A stretch of DNA of 64,000 nucleotides from NCBI RefSeq assembly GCF_002777975.1, contig NZ_NGVS01000013.1, positions 162,392 through 226,391 on the forward strand, read 5' to 3'. The DNA comes from Shewanella carassii (lineage in GTDB: Bacteria; Pseudomonadota; Gammaproteobacteria; Enterobacterales; Shewanellaceae). The translations under genes were made by a program, and so were the position numbers. Each line of letters begins with the position of its first letter. Position 1 is the stretch's first letter. Of the stretch, positions 10,401 through 17,725 are shown piece after piece. The notes below the pieces were generated by a model that worked only from the letters and a program-made list of their open reading frames with translations, was not told where the DNA came from and ran no database searches.

Positions 10401-10747
10401 AGCAAGCTCATAAGCTTGCTCTGTTGGCAGAAGCGTTTTTTACAGCATTAGGACAGAAAACGGTTTTGGGCACTGTCGATATGGGAGCCCTGGCCGAGGC
10501 TGGGCTTGTAACCGCCTATAGTGTGTCCATGTTAAATAACGATATAAGCTTTGCCTATACTCACTGCCAGAAAGTCGGCCGAATGCTGCAACCATGGGTC
10601 ACTGTGAATCGTGATGCCCGTATACTCGCGCCTTATGCTATGGCTTTGGATTGCATGGATGACCAACAGGAACTGTTGAAAATGAAGGCTAAATATGAGC
10701 CTCTTGGTTATCGTTTTAGTCAATTTAAATACCCCCTCAAAAACTAA
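7493..10747 (+). CDS. Winged-helix / nSTAND1-type NTPase / membrane helix / TPR protein
   Basis: A 1084-residue multidomain protein. Residues 1-105 form an OmpR/PhoB-type winged helix, like CadC, with LEPKAMDVLLYLCRR and the terminal hairpin ETIRKRGYRVV. Residues about 124-141 (FPGLKPFSADYAGVFFGR) are the usual entry to nSTAND1-type NTPases. Walker A is GPSGSGKSS at 167-175, and a Walker B-like strand (FGLFVDRLE) ends near D273. The STAND region runs on to about residue 530. A basic stretch (RQRRLK) precedes one hydrophobic helix at about 589-607. About 470 residues of TPR-like helices follow. The positive-inside rule puts the wing and NTPase in the cytoplasm and the TPR part in the periplasm. 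The start ATG at 7493 follows a weak purine-rich site. A DP-EP gene begins 20 bp after its stop, so coexpression is likely. Probable role: membrane-bound signal receptor and transcription regulator. The ligand is unknown. Confidence 0.8.
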   Translation: MSDSSFFLGDWQVDPGSNSLRLGKRLRQLEPKAMDVLLYLCRRSGEVVSSDELLDACWPGSDTGDNPLHKTINQLRRALDDKAGDPSFIETIRKRGYRVVADVRFPIGHEASLPSLAWSQGSPFPGLKPFSADYAGVFFGRSEQINALLERIARQIKHGRGFCLLLGPSGSGKSSLINAGILPNLASPQGFHGIGLACYSILDLADVAEDQLLLELAAAMLDWELDDAPVLAGYSAETLAHALEQDIDSLCAQLCQALPFQSWQKPRFGLFVDRLEVLLSSPRFSAEAREQGLALLDTLARSGAVLLLSACRNEFYPQVVASPSLMAGKGNGAHFDLLPPSRQELLQMIRLPAAAAGLSWEFDPESALGLDELLCREAASNPDALPMLQYMLQALYLQRSDDNQLQLAVYHRLGGLAGAIGQAAEDAIASLSSSQRAALPRVLSLLVTLREDEQSVTSRSARYSELATDAERALVQALVDSRLFVSHLEDSEPGFSIAHEALLRRWSRARDWIDSHREGLAAKARLFHQARRWQQQQCSRDFLLPQGKPLTEALALKNDPLLELDPVSESYVAASSARGQRQRRLKGATFMLLCLLTLISVFMSYRSVEAEQQAQAKRLAAEDLLGFMVGDFADKLRSIGRMDLLDGVSNKALDYFREADSSLSEAALFRHGQTLEAMGEVAYSRGRVDEAEKALLAARNKLLPLLSGSTDQLELLKTLGANAFWLGQLKYDQSDWQGTRPWFEAYLQHSLAMYRLAPDNSEALMELSYAHNSLGSLSMKLQDFSKARQGFEESLRLKLIALAESPDDPQRLADVANARSWLARSSSAEGDIQAAIAIHRQIAEELKRQAQGEPYQLYRLSGNLEILAQLYRAVQQTELAKESAMEASRAIAAALEADPENERWRMQQSFVEVLLVSLLPASTEKTAMLNALRGHLASKPSSETSTKQLKLEARFWLVAANERLEQGDYQQAHKLALLAEAFFTALGQKTVLGTVDMGALAEAGLVTAYSVSMLNNDISFAYTHCQKVGRMLQPWVTVNRDARILAPYAMALDCMDDQQELLKMKAKYEPLGYRFSQFKYPLKN

Positions 10748-10767
10748 CCAGAAACAAGGATGAAGCT

Positions 10768-11121
10768 ATGTCTGTACCCGTAAAAAATATCATTGTAACC
10801 ATTACTCTGGATGATAACCGCGTGCCTCAGTTTGCCTATGAGCCGGACGGCCCAGTAGTGGTAGATAAGCCCAATACTCATATTATCTATAAGCTGCAGG
10901 ACAAGACTGATATGGATCTGGCCTTTGTCGGCGCCTCCTTCGATACCCCCTTCGACGGCATTATCGATGCGGTCAAGACCGAGGCCCCGGATATGTTGAT
11001 ACTAATGGATACCAACTCTGTGGTGGGCAAGACAGGCTTTAGACTGATCCTCAGTAACAGCAGCAACACTCTGCTGGTTTCAAGCCAAGATCCCGAAGTC
11101 GTGAATACCGGAAACGACTGA
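10768..11121 (+). CDS. DP-EP family small protein, cytoplasmic form (117 aa)
   Basis: A 117-residue protein that I assign from memory to the small DP-EP (DUF1888) family, whose function is unknown. It is beta-rich in appearance. It carries FVGASFDTPFDGIID in the middle and SSQDPEVVN near the C-terminus. There is no signal peptide. The start has a good ribosome-binding site (aagga, 7 nt spacing) and lies 20 bp after the STAND-like gene, so the two are probably one transcript. The following gene ends in a homologous domain behind a signal peptide. Partner or effector of the upstream receptor is an inference from position alone. Confidence 0.75.
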   Translation: MSVPVKNIIVTITLDDNRVPQFAYEPDGPVVVDKPNTHIIYKLQDKTDMDLAFVGASFDTPFDGIIDAVKTEAPDMLILMDTNSVVGKTGFRLILSNSSNTLLVSSQDPEVVNTGND

Positions 11122-11172
11122 GTAAGCTTATGTTGCTGAAAGGGTGTTTAATCCAAGCTTAATTACATTAAC

Positions 11173-11205
11173 CTGGGTGGCTTCAGTCCTGAAACCACCC
11201 AATCA
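11173..11205 (+). terminator. Hairpin after first DP-EP gene, terminator-like
   Basis: GGGTGG and CCACCC form a stem around a loop of about 14 nt, followed shortly by a T-run (agttttt). It sits between the two DP-EP genes. The stretch from about 11155 resembles the one after the second gene (about 12000-12050), as if the copied unit included its terminator. Confidence 0.5.
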
Positions 11206-11255
11206 GTTTTTCATCTCCACATAAGGCATGTGGAGCGAATTGACATGGAGTCGTT

Positions 11256-11996
11256 ATGCGTATTGCTTTGATGGTCAGCGTGCTGCTGGCAAGCTTTCCC
11301 CTGGCACTGAGTGCCGCTACTCAGGCCGAGATCGATCTGGCGATGGCACCGGTAAAGAGTGACGCCGAGTTGCAACTCTTGCTGGCCGAGCCTTCGCCGT
11401 TGGAGCCCTTGGGGCAGTCTTTACCCGCCTTTATCAATAGTTTGGTGTTTGATAAGCAGGGCCTGGTAAAGCTGGATCGCCGGCTGTTGCAACAACCACT
11501 GAGTGCTTCGGAAGTCTATCGGATCCTGGCGCTGTTTGGCTGGCAGTCACGGATGGCCGAGTTTGACCAGGCGGCGCAGCTGAGCCAAACCGACAACCTA
11601 TTGTTGAGGCCGCGTTTACCTTACTGTGATGTCAGTGAGCCCGTGGTGCTGAGTGTCACTCTGGATAGCGCCCGGCAGGCGAGCTTTCACTATTCACAGC
11701 AGGGCGTGGAGTGCAGTGGTGATGTGGTGGTCAGTGAACCAGCGGTGATCACCTACCAACTGTTGAACCTGGATAATTCTCCGGCCGGGCTGAAATTTGT
11801 CGGTGCCGCCTTCACCAATCCCTTCGATGGTCATATCGATCGGATCGAGGTCAGCGCCGATGGCCTGACGCTGCAGCTGCATGACCCTATGCGCAATACA
11901 GGCACAGGCAAGTATCAATTCCTGTTCAGCAGTGAGGAATCGCCACTCTTGCTGGCCAGCCCGGATCCGGAGGTTATTAATCGACCCAAACTTTAA
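11256..11996 (+). CDS. Exported protein with C-terminal DP-EP-like domain (246 aa)
   Basis: This protein has an N-terminal signal peptide (hydrophobic LMVSVLLASFPLALS, cleavage after about residue 20). A linker/helical segment to about residue 125 follows. The C-terminal domain is clearly homologous to the preceding 117-aa protein: FVGAAFTNPFDGHID aligns with FVGASFDTPFDGIID, and SPDPEVINRP with SQDPEVVNTG. It is therefore a duplicated DP-EP domain moved to the periplasm or outer surface. The ATG at 11256 follows a GGAG site. A terminator-like hairpin separates it from the gene before it, so it may be expressed partly on its own. The TPR half of the upstream receptor is predicted to be in the same compartment, which makes an interaction possible but unproven. 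Confidence 0.75.
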   Translation: MRIALMVSVLLASFPLALSAATQAEIDLAMAPVKSDAELQLLLAEPSPLEPLGQSLPAFINSLVFDKQGLVKLDRRLLQQPLSASEVYRILALFGWQSRMAEFDQAAQLSQTDNLLLRPRLPYCDVSEPVVLSVTLDSARQASFHYSQQGVECSGDVVVSEPAVITYQLLNLDNSPAGLKFVGAAFTNPFDGHIDRIEVSADGLTLQLHDPMRNTGTGKYQFLFSSEESPLLLASPDPEVINRPKL

Positions 11997-12020
11997 ATCC
12001 GGCTTGATTGCATTAGTCGG

Positions 12021-12049
12021 AGTGGTGTCTGTCTCAGATGCCACTCATT
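12021..12049 (+). terminator. Hairpin after second DP-EP gene
   Basis: GAGTGG and CCACTC (extended by TG/CA pairs) pair around a short loop just after the stop of the exported DP-EP gene. The flanking bases resemble those around the hairpin at 11173-11205. The following T-run is poor, so terminator function is tentative. The stretch from 12050 to 12362 holds the promoter region of the next gene, and I see nothing else in it. Confidence 0.4.
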
Positions 12050-12362
12050 AGAGATATTCTGCTTGTTCTCGTTTCAGTGTGGGGGCTCTAATCTTAAAGC
12101 TGTCACTAAGGATATAAAGTAATTATTCCCTCCGATCCGTGCCGTTCGGGGATTCTTTCCCGCCCGAAAAGCTCCTTTGGTTGCCAATCATTGCCGTATT
12201 TCTGTGGTTGGACGCCTTTCCTGCCTACAGAAGGTTGGAATTATTAACGATATTTTTCAATTAATTACATCGTAAGCTTATCAGAAGGTTTGCCTTGTAC
12301 GTACGCGCTAGAGTTATCCCTGTCGAATATTGAACAACCCGCAGGTCGGGAGGGAGAACAGC

Positions 12363-13295
12363 ATGGCAAGCCCCTACAGCAATGAAGCTGGTTTTAGTCA
12401 GTGTGAGTGTGACAGCGAGGCTTTGGCGACCCTGATTGAGTGCATGCAGCAACCTATGGTGCTGGCCGATGGTGAGGGCAAAGTGTTGGCGGTGAACTCT
12501 CCGGCGGCCGAGCTGCTGGGCGATCAGAGCGAAACCTTTGCCGGTGAATTCTGGCATACCTGGTTGGCGGCGCCTTATCGTAGCCGCTACGCCAGCATGT
12601 TCAGCAGCCAATATGGCCGCCAGGTACCGCTGCAACATGGCCCCTGGGAAGTATTGCTCAGACGTGTCGATGGGGTCGAGCTGCCGGTGAATCTGTCGCT
12701 TTCCTTTATTCAGGGTTTGCTGCCGCTGTTTGTGATTGGTTTGCATGATCTCAGCGGCCACAGGGATGAGATTAAACGCCTGTCCACCCTGGCGGCGACC
12801 GACTATTTGACCGGACTGGCCAATCGCCGCACCTTTACCGAGACACTGGAACGCCAGTGGCAGCAGTGCGTCGATAAGCACAAGCCCATCAGCACCTTGA
12901 TCATAGATGCCGACCATTTCAAACAGTTCAACGATCAGCATGGTCACCTGATGGGGGACGAATGCCTGAAATTGATGGCCAAGACCATAGCCACGGCGTT
13001 GCCATCGCCCCAGTGTCTGGCGGCGCGTTTTGGCGGTGAGGAGTTTGCCCTGGTGTTGCCCGGATTCAACAGCGCCATGGCCTGGGTGGTGGCCGAGCAA
13101 ATAGCCGAGGCCATTCGTAGCCTGGACTTCGTCAAATTGGGGCTGAGCCGTGAGGTTTGTGTCAGTGTCAGCCAGGGGATTGCCACTGAGATCAATGGCC
13201 AGTACCGCACGGCCGAGGCCATGCTCAGTGCGGCGGATACCGCCCTGTACCGGGCCAAGAGCGATGGCCGCGACAGGATCAAGTTATCCGCCTGA
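12363..13295 (+). CDS. PAS-GGDEF diguanylate cyclase
   Basis: Makes cyclic di-GMP from two GTP. Residues about 20-130 form a PAS-like sensor (ECMQQPMVLADGEGKVLAVN). The GGDEF domain starts with the usual LAATDYLTGLANRRTF and carries an intact active-site loop (RFGGEEFALVLPG). Five residues before the loop there is no RxxD inhibitory site, so product feedback at the I-site is probably absent. There are no membrane segments. I chose the ATG at 12363, which follows a strong ribosome-binding site (gggaggga), over an upstream TTG at 12330. The 94-aa gene begins 10 bp after its stop and is probably cotranscribed. The signal sensed by the PAS domain is unknown. Confidence 0.9.
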   Translation: MASPYSNEAGFSQCECDSEALATLIECMQQPMVLADGEGKVLAVNSPAAELLGDQSETFAGEFWHTWLAAPYRSRYASMFSSQYGRQVPLQHGPWEVLLRRVDGVELPVNLSLSFIQGLLPLFVIGLHDLSGHRDEIKRLSTLAATDYLTGLANRRTFTETLERQWQQCVDKHKPISTLIIDADHFKQFNDQHGHLMGDECLKLMAKTIATALPSPQCLAARFGGEEFALVLPGFNSAMAWVVAEQIAEAIRSLDFVKLGLSREVCVSVSQGIATEINGQYRTAEAMLSAADTALYRAKSDGRDRIKLSA

Positions 13296-13305
13296 GGAGG
13301 ATAGG

Positions 13306-13590
13306 ATGAACTGGTATGTGATGACACTGATGCCCAGCGCCCGGGAGCGGGCCGACTGGTTTGTCGATATTCAGCTGCGGCGCTACTGCCATTCGCCGAA
13401 AAAAGCCGCCCTAAGACTGTGGAAGGGCTACTGCACCGAGCCTTTGGTAAGACAGCTGCTGAGCGACTTACAACAGATAGCCGCGGCTGAGGGGCAACTT
13501 CCGGCGGAAGAGCAGCGCTATTTGCAGGCTTTGCTGGCCCACTTCGACTGGTTGGCGAGTCAGCAACAGATGCGTTTGAGCCTCTCCTGA
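13306..13590 (+). CDS. Small hypothetical protein (94 aa)
   Basis: Family not recognised. It starts with MNWYVMTLM after a very good ribosome-binding site (gaggagg, 5 nt spacing), 10 bp behind the diguanylate cyclase. It is rich in Arg, Gln and Leu and looks helical, with no signal peptide or membrane helix. Its 3' end overlaps the convergent histidine phosphatase gene by 31 bp. Operon position suggests a link with c-di-GMP output, but nothing in the sequence shows this. Confidence 0.65.
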   Translation: MNWYVMTLMPSARERADWFVDIQLRRYCHSPKKAALRLWKGYCTEPLVRQLLSDLQQIAAAEGQLPAEEQRYLQALLAHFDWLASQQQMRLSLS

Positions 13591-14168
13591 GCCTCACTGT
13601 GAAAGTGATAGAGGGCGTCCTGAGGCTTGTCCTGACGCCAAAGTGCCTTGTCATCCAAGCCCAGCAGCAGGGCGCGCAGGACAATCCCTGTCAGGCCGTG
13701 CGACACAAGGATCACCCGCTCCGGGGTTGCCGGATCGGTCAGCCAATGTGCCAGCCGCTGTTGCACCTGGAGTAGTGTTTCTGCGCCCGGGCCCTGCAGA
13801 TACCAGTCATTGCGCCCGGCAAGCTCGGGTCTGGCGGCGTGGATATCGGCGACCCGGGTCTGCTCCCATTCACCTAAACCGCATTCAATCACCCTAGGCT
13901 CGGCAATAATGGCGCCGGGATCCCGGCAAAGCATCTCTGCCACCAGAGTCGCCGTTTCCATGGCCCTTCCCAGCGGGCTGGAAACCAACTGAAATTCGTG
14001 TTCAGGATTTCCTGCCGATTGCCGCAGCTGTTGTTGCAAGGCAACACCATAGGCTTTGGCCTGCGCCCTGCCGAGTTCGGTCAGCGGCGAGTTACAGTGT
14101 CCCTGCAGCTTACCGGCGGCATTAAACTCAGTCTGGCCGTGGCGTAGTATAAATATTTCCTTTGGCAT
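13560..14168 (-). CDS. Histidine phosphatase family protein
   Basis: A 202-residue member of the phosphoglycerate mutase-like histidine phosphatase superfamily. The N-terminal RHG motif (EIFILRHGQTEFN) carries the phospho-accepting histidine. The second core histidine is in VSHGLTGIVLRALLLG. An acidic residue in the ECGLGEWE region is the likely proton donor. It resembles CobC/GpmB-like small phosphatases, but the substrate is not evident and no cobalamin genes are nearby. I chose the ATG at 14168, whose product begins directly with the conserved beta strand. The frame is open further upstream to 14366, but that extension has no family features. Its tail overlaps the convergent 94-aa gene. 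Confidence 0.85.
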   Translation of the reverse strand: MPKEIFILRHGQTEFNAAGKLQGHCNSPLTELGRAQAKAYGVALQQQLRQSAGNPEHEFQLVSSPLGRAMETATLVAEMLCRDPGAIIAEPRVIECGLGEWEQTRVADIHAARPELAGRNDWYLQGPGAETLLQVQQRLAHWLTDPATPERVILVSHGLTGIVLRALLLGLDDKALWRQDKPQDALYHFHSEAQERLKRICC

Positions 14169-14513
14169 GGCGATCAATTCCCGATACTGCTTAAACGGTT
14201 GGCTGCAAAAGAGGGTACTCCCCGGCTGCGTAAGGAGCAAGTTGCAGCGTTTTCGATAATTCGAATCTGTTAACCGAGGAGTGTCGGCATCGGCCGAGCG
14301 CAGGAGCGGCTGCCAGATTGGGCCGGTGAGTTGTCTTATCAAAAAATGGCTTGTTGAAGCATACAAATATTCTGTAGTAGCGGCCCATTGCTCAAATTAA
14401 CCGAGGGAGATGGCTATAATTTTGAATGTGCGTCCAGGCGCACCGGGATGTGTTGAAATACTGCCAAGCCTGAGCCGTGTGAGTGCTCCGGCCCGAACGA
14501 TTGCAGAGGGAAT
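14169..14513. other. Divergent intergenic region, 345 bp
   Basis: This gap separates the histidine phosphatase (minus) from the barrel-like protein (plus). It should hold both promoters. I see no RNA gene, repeat or clear operator in it. Confidence 0.3.
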
Positions 14514-15323
14514 ATGAAATATCTTTTAGCGAGTATCCTGGCATTGCTGGGCAGTTATCAGTGCATTGCTGCTGAGCCTGAGTGGAAGCTGGCTTTTGGG
14601 CTTCATGATTTTCAGGTGGAAAGTTCAGACACCCTGGGGGCCCATGTGGCAGTGAGCCTGGATTATCTCACCGAGTCAGAGATTGCCCTTCATGGCAACC
14701 TGAACATCTATCTCGATAACGATAAAGACAAGCTGGATCCCGATCATATTCCTATCTGGTTTCAGTCCGGCTACTTTGCCCGGGGCCAGTGGCTAACTCT
14801 GACGGGTAACTTAACCCTGGATTGGCAACTGTCGCTGCGGGGAAAGCGTAATACCGTCAGTTCGGTAGAAAAACAGATTAAGCTCTATCCTTCGTTGTTA
14901 CTGGACTACCATCGGCAGGCCGTTGGCATGACTGCCGAGGTGGGAATGGGGTACTACTATCTTGAGATTGACGATGATGTGCCCAAGTCCCGCGGTTATC
15001 AACGTGGCGAGTTTGGCAATGATGCCACGGCCTGGACTACTGCACTGGGGGGATTTTGGTTATTGGCCCCGAGTTGGAAGCTTGAGGGCCATCTAGCGTA
15101 TTGGGCCGATGGCAGTGAAACTCTGGAGACGGTTTACAAGGTGGGCCTGACTGTGAATACCCCGAAGTTGTTCAAGGCATCTGAGTTAACCTTATCTATG
15201 GAGCATACCCGCTACAACTTGGACCATTACGATAAATGGCCCAAGGAGAGTGTAGAGTATCAACCTATTTTGCCCTGGGATGAAGATACTTTATATCGGC
15301 TCTATTTCACGGTTCCCTGGTGA
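14514..15323 (+). CDS. Exported beta-rich protein, probable outer-membrane barrel
   Basis: The 269-residue product has a signal peptide (KYLLASILALLGSYQCIAA). The rest alternates polar and aromatic/hydrophobic residues in short strands such as GMTAEVGMGYYYLEID and WKLEGHLAYWADGS. It ends in an aromatic residue (LYFTVPW). These features fit an outer-membrane beta-barrel of roughly 10-12 strands. I do not recognise the family. The ATG at 14514 follows a purine-rich site (agaggga). It appears monocistronic, with a long hairpin shared with the convergent Tsx-like gene downstream. Confidence 0.65.
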   Translation: MKYLLASILALLGSYQCIAAEPEWKLAFGLHDFQVESSDTLGAHVAVSLDYLTESEIALHGNLNIYLDNDKDKLDPDHIPIWFQSGYFARGQWLTLTGNLTLDWQLSLRGKRNTVSSVEKQIKLYPSLLLDYHRQAVGMTAEVGMGYYYLEIDDDVPKSRGYQRGEFGNDATAWTTALGGFWLLAPSWKLEGHLAYWADGSETLETVYKVGLTVNTPKLFKASELTLSMEHTRYNLDHYDKWPKESVEYQPILPWDEDTLYRLYFTVPW

Positions 15324-15365
15324 GTCTTATTCGGCTTGATTCTAGTGGCGGTCGGTTGGGTTTGA

Positions 15366-15430
15366 GAGCTTGCATTCAGACCTGTAAGTAGACGCAGAGC
15401 ACGCATGGGACTTGTTCGCACCATCCTTAG
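15366..15430 (-). repeat. Partial copy of the MITE-like element at 22462-22670
   Basis: Read on the minus strand from 15430, this stretch matches the left end of the 209-bp element after deoD for about 65 bp. The matches include CAAGTCCCATG, GTGCTCTGCGTC and the final ATGCAAG. The terminal repeat is at 15408-15430. The second end is not recognisable, so it looks like a decayed solo end. Confidence 0.55.
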
Positions 15431-15458
15431 ATTATTCGTAATGGGTTGCGCCGGAAAA

Positions 15459-15523
15459 AGAGGCCGATAATGGTATATAAAAGTCGATATTTAGGTGACT
15501 AAAATATACCATCTCGGCCTTCT
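15459..15523. terminator. Long imperfect hairpin between convergent genes
   Basis: An arm of about 20 bp at 15459-15479 (aggccgataatggtatat core) pairs with 15504-15523 (atataccatctcggcct) around an AT-rich loop. Its position between two convergent genes suggests a bidirectional terminator. Confidence 0.5.
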
Positions 15524-15545
15524 TGGCGGTGATGACTGTTACGTC

Positions 15546-16286
15546 TTACAGGTGATATTTAACGATAAAGGAAAAGTTGTTTTGGTCTTCGCCTTTAACG
15601 CCATACTTGTTGAGCCACAGAGAGTATTCTATTCCTATCATGAGTTTATTCTTTTTTCCCATTAGATAGGCTCCCAAGTCGTATTTTAATTGGGGGTTGA
15701 AATGGAATGTTTCCTCCTTAATGGCTTCATCGTAAGAAACTACCCAGTCAATATAGCCATCAAATACTACCTGGCTATCACCCAGCGGCCAGCTGAATTT
15801 GAAACTGGGTGAGAGTTGCCAACCATCACTGATATTGTCACTATTCAACCCCTGACGCCGATAAAAATTAATCTTGAAATAGTCTGCGGTTGGTAGATTA
15901 AAGTCGACTCCCAAACCATAAAGCAGGCTCTCTACATCGCCTTTGCCTTCTTCAAGACTCAGAGCCAAAGATAAGTCGTTGACTATGTTGTTGTCGTACT
16001 TTACGTCAAATATTTTCGCCGAACTAAAGCGGGTTGTCAGTTCGCCGTAGTTGCTTCGCTCACTGCCAAGGGAGTGATGAAAATGCGTAAAGTCCTGAAA
16101 CAAAAACCAATCGCCATAACGCCAACCTCCTGCCGATTCCAGGGTCAGGGTAAACTGTTGATCGGATGGTGCCAGTTTAAAGTCTTCGCCATAGAGGCCG
16201 GTTACGCTGAAATCATGCCAGTTTACCAAAGGGGCGGCCTGAATTGGCAGGGTGAGCATAGCCAAGGGTAGCAATAGTCGTTTCAC
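15546..16286 (-). CDS. Tsx/OmpK-like nucleoside-specific outer-membrane channel
   Basis: A 246-residue outer-membrane beta-barrel of the Tsx/OmpK family, which passes nucleosides through the outer membrane. After the signal peptide (VKRLLLPLAMLTLPIQA) come features typical of this family: the early WHDFSVTGLYG, then GDWFLFQDFTHF, and a C-terminal IVKYHL with an aromatic strand end. A GTG start at 16286 fits best because GGAGAG lies just upstream. The open frame to 16322 adds an implausible basic leader. It is 10 bp behind the DUF2165 gene and probably cotranscribed with it. Specificity for nucleosides is family knowledge, not shown here. Confidence 0.75.
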   Translation of the reverse strand: MKRLLLPLAMLTLPIQAAPLVNWHDFSVTGLYGEDFKLAPSDQQFTLTLESAGGWRYGDWFLFQDFTHFHHSLGSERSNYGELTTRFSSAKIFDVKYDNNIVNDLSLALSLEEGKGDVESLLYGLGVDFNLPTADYFKINFYRRQGLNSDNISDGWQLSPSFKFSWPLGDSQVVFDGYIDWVVSYDEAIKEETFHFNPQLKYDLGAYLMGKKNKLMIGIEYSLWLNKYGVKGEDQNNFSFIVKYHL

Positions 16287-16296
16287 TCGAACTCTC

Positions 16297-16794
16297 CTAC
16301 TTGGCCAGCTTGAGGCAGACACCGCCCAACATGGCCATCATGACTATGCGGGTGGCATCACGCAGACCGTTCCAGTGCTGAGATTGCCAGCTGGCAAACC
16401 ATTCACCACCTGCCGCCTGGAAAATAAAGCCCCATACTAATACCGCCAATCCCATGGCTATCAGGGCTAAGGTCTTCTGCTGTTCAAAGGTTTGACTATC
16501 AGAGTTAAAGTGTTTGGCAAGCTTGAACAGCCCCAGGAAGCCGCAGAAGGTGAGGGTAGCTTCGATAATGATGATGGAAATAAAGCCTATCATATGGACA
16601 GAAGGTGCGGTGACGGCACGCCACATAATATCCGGGCTGTTATAGGTGGTGTCCATGGAAAATACGTGGCGCACAAATTGTAGGTTGGATTCTGAATCAG
16701 TGATATTACCCAGACAGCCGATAGCGGCGATGGTCGTTACTGTCAGAACTATCATCATTGAAAAAAAACGAAACGCATTGGTTGAATTAAACAT
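16297..16794 (-). CDS. DUF2165-like small inner-membrane protein
   Basis: A 165-residue membrane protein with about four hydrophobic helices: FFSMMIVLTVTTIAAIGCLG, MIGFISIIIIEATLTFCGFL, LALIAMGLAVLVWGFIFQA and the C-terminal IVMMAMLGGVCLKL. Conserved GGEWFASWQSQHWNGL lies between the last two. This layout matches the DUF2165 family, whose function is unknown. The ATG at 16794 has a GGAG ribosome-binding site 7 nt before it. It lies between a TetR regulator (upstream) and the Tsx-like channel (10 bp downstream), forming a probable two-gene unit. Confidence 0.75.
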   Translation of the reverse strand: MFNSTNAFRFFSMMIVLTVTTIAAIGCLGNITDSESNLQFVRHVFSMDTTYNSPDIMWRAVTAPSVHMIGFISIIIIEATLTFCGFLGLFKLAKHFNSDSQTFEQQKTLALIAMGLAVLVWGFIFQAAGGEWFASWQSQHWNGLRDATRIVMMAMLGGVCLKLAK

Positions 16795-17035
16795 GGGATA
16801 CTCCGTTATTTTTAGTGGTCGCAACTATCTTTCACTTATTTTATTTCTTAGGGTATTCCAGTGTTAATAAGTGTGGCTGGCGCGTAGTTTGATAGGGTGT
16901 TTTATGATTTTTTTTCGAAAACCATCGGCGCATTATGATCTGAAAAGAATTAAAGATTAGTTGATTAGATGTTGGTTGAGCTTGCTCTTGTCAGTAAGAA
17001 TAAAACTCTTGTTATCAGGGAAAGGCATAAAATCA

Positions 17036-17725
17036 TCAAAGCTGGGATAATGCCGACTCGATTCGGGTATGAGATGTATTATCCAGAGGATGTTGCCACT
17101 GAAGGTTATTAATGACTTCAAACAGTATGTTATACAGAGGGATTGGCTTGAGTGATGCCGGTTCCTCTTCCAAGATCAAGGTTGTCGACAGTGCCATGGC
17201 CCCCCGTTGAATGCATAGCACTGTATTGCGGCAAAGGGCGATTTGTTCATCGCTGGAAAGTAATTCCCCCTGCAATTTGGCGCGTTGCAGAAAACGTTTG
17301 GTTCCCTGACAAAAGGGGATTAACTGTTTACGTAGTTGTTCCTGGCGTTCTTCTGAGGCACTGGCCGATATTTGGGGCAGTTCAGCGAGTACAGAAATAC
17401 TGGTGCTGAAACGATTTGGCGAAATAAAGGGAAGTAGGTTTAATGTCAGCCAGGTTTCTGCCGGACGCAGTTTCATGCAAAGCACAGAGGTGTGCATCAC
17501 CAGCAAGCGTTGGGTCTCCTTGGCCATCAGGGTAACCAGCAGGTCTTCCTTGTTGATGAAGTGGCTATAGAGGGTGCCCATACTGCAGTTGGCTCTTTTC
17601 GCCAGTTGCGAGAATCGGAAGGATATTAACCCCTCTTCTTTAATTATTTGATCTGCAGCATTGAGAAGAAGCTCCTCCCTCTTTTTAAATTTTTCGCTTT
17701 TTCCCTGCATGATACTGATAGTCAA
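17036..17725 (-). CDS. TetR family transcriptional regulator
   Basis: A 229-residue TetR-type repressor. The N-terminal helix-turn-helix is clear: LLLNAADQIIKEEGLISFRF, then QLAKRANCSMGTLYSHFINKE. The C-terminal two thirds is the ligand-binding helical domain without a recognised subfamily. The frame opens at a TTG (17725) with AGGA 8 nt upstream. An internal ATG at 17710 lacks a ribosome-binding site. It lies 241 bp upstream of the DUF2165/Tsx-like pair on the same strand and is a natural candidate for their regulator. Its ligand is unknown. Confidence 0.85.
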   Translation of the reverse strand: MTISIMQGKSEKFKKREELLLNAADQIIKEEGLISFRFSQLAKRANCSMGTLYSHFINKEDLLVTLMAKETQRLLVMHTSVLCMKLRPAETWLTLNLLPFISPNRFSTSISVLAELPQISASASEERQEQLRKQLIPFCQGTKRFLQRAKLQGELLSSDEQIALCRNTVLCIQRGAMALSTTLILEEEPASLKPIPLYNILFEVINNLQWQHPLDNTSHTRIESALSQL

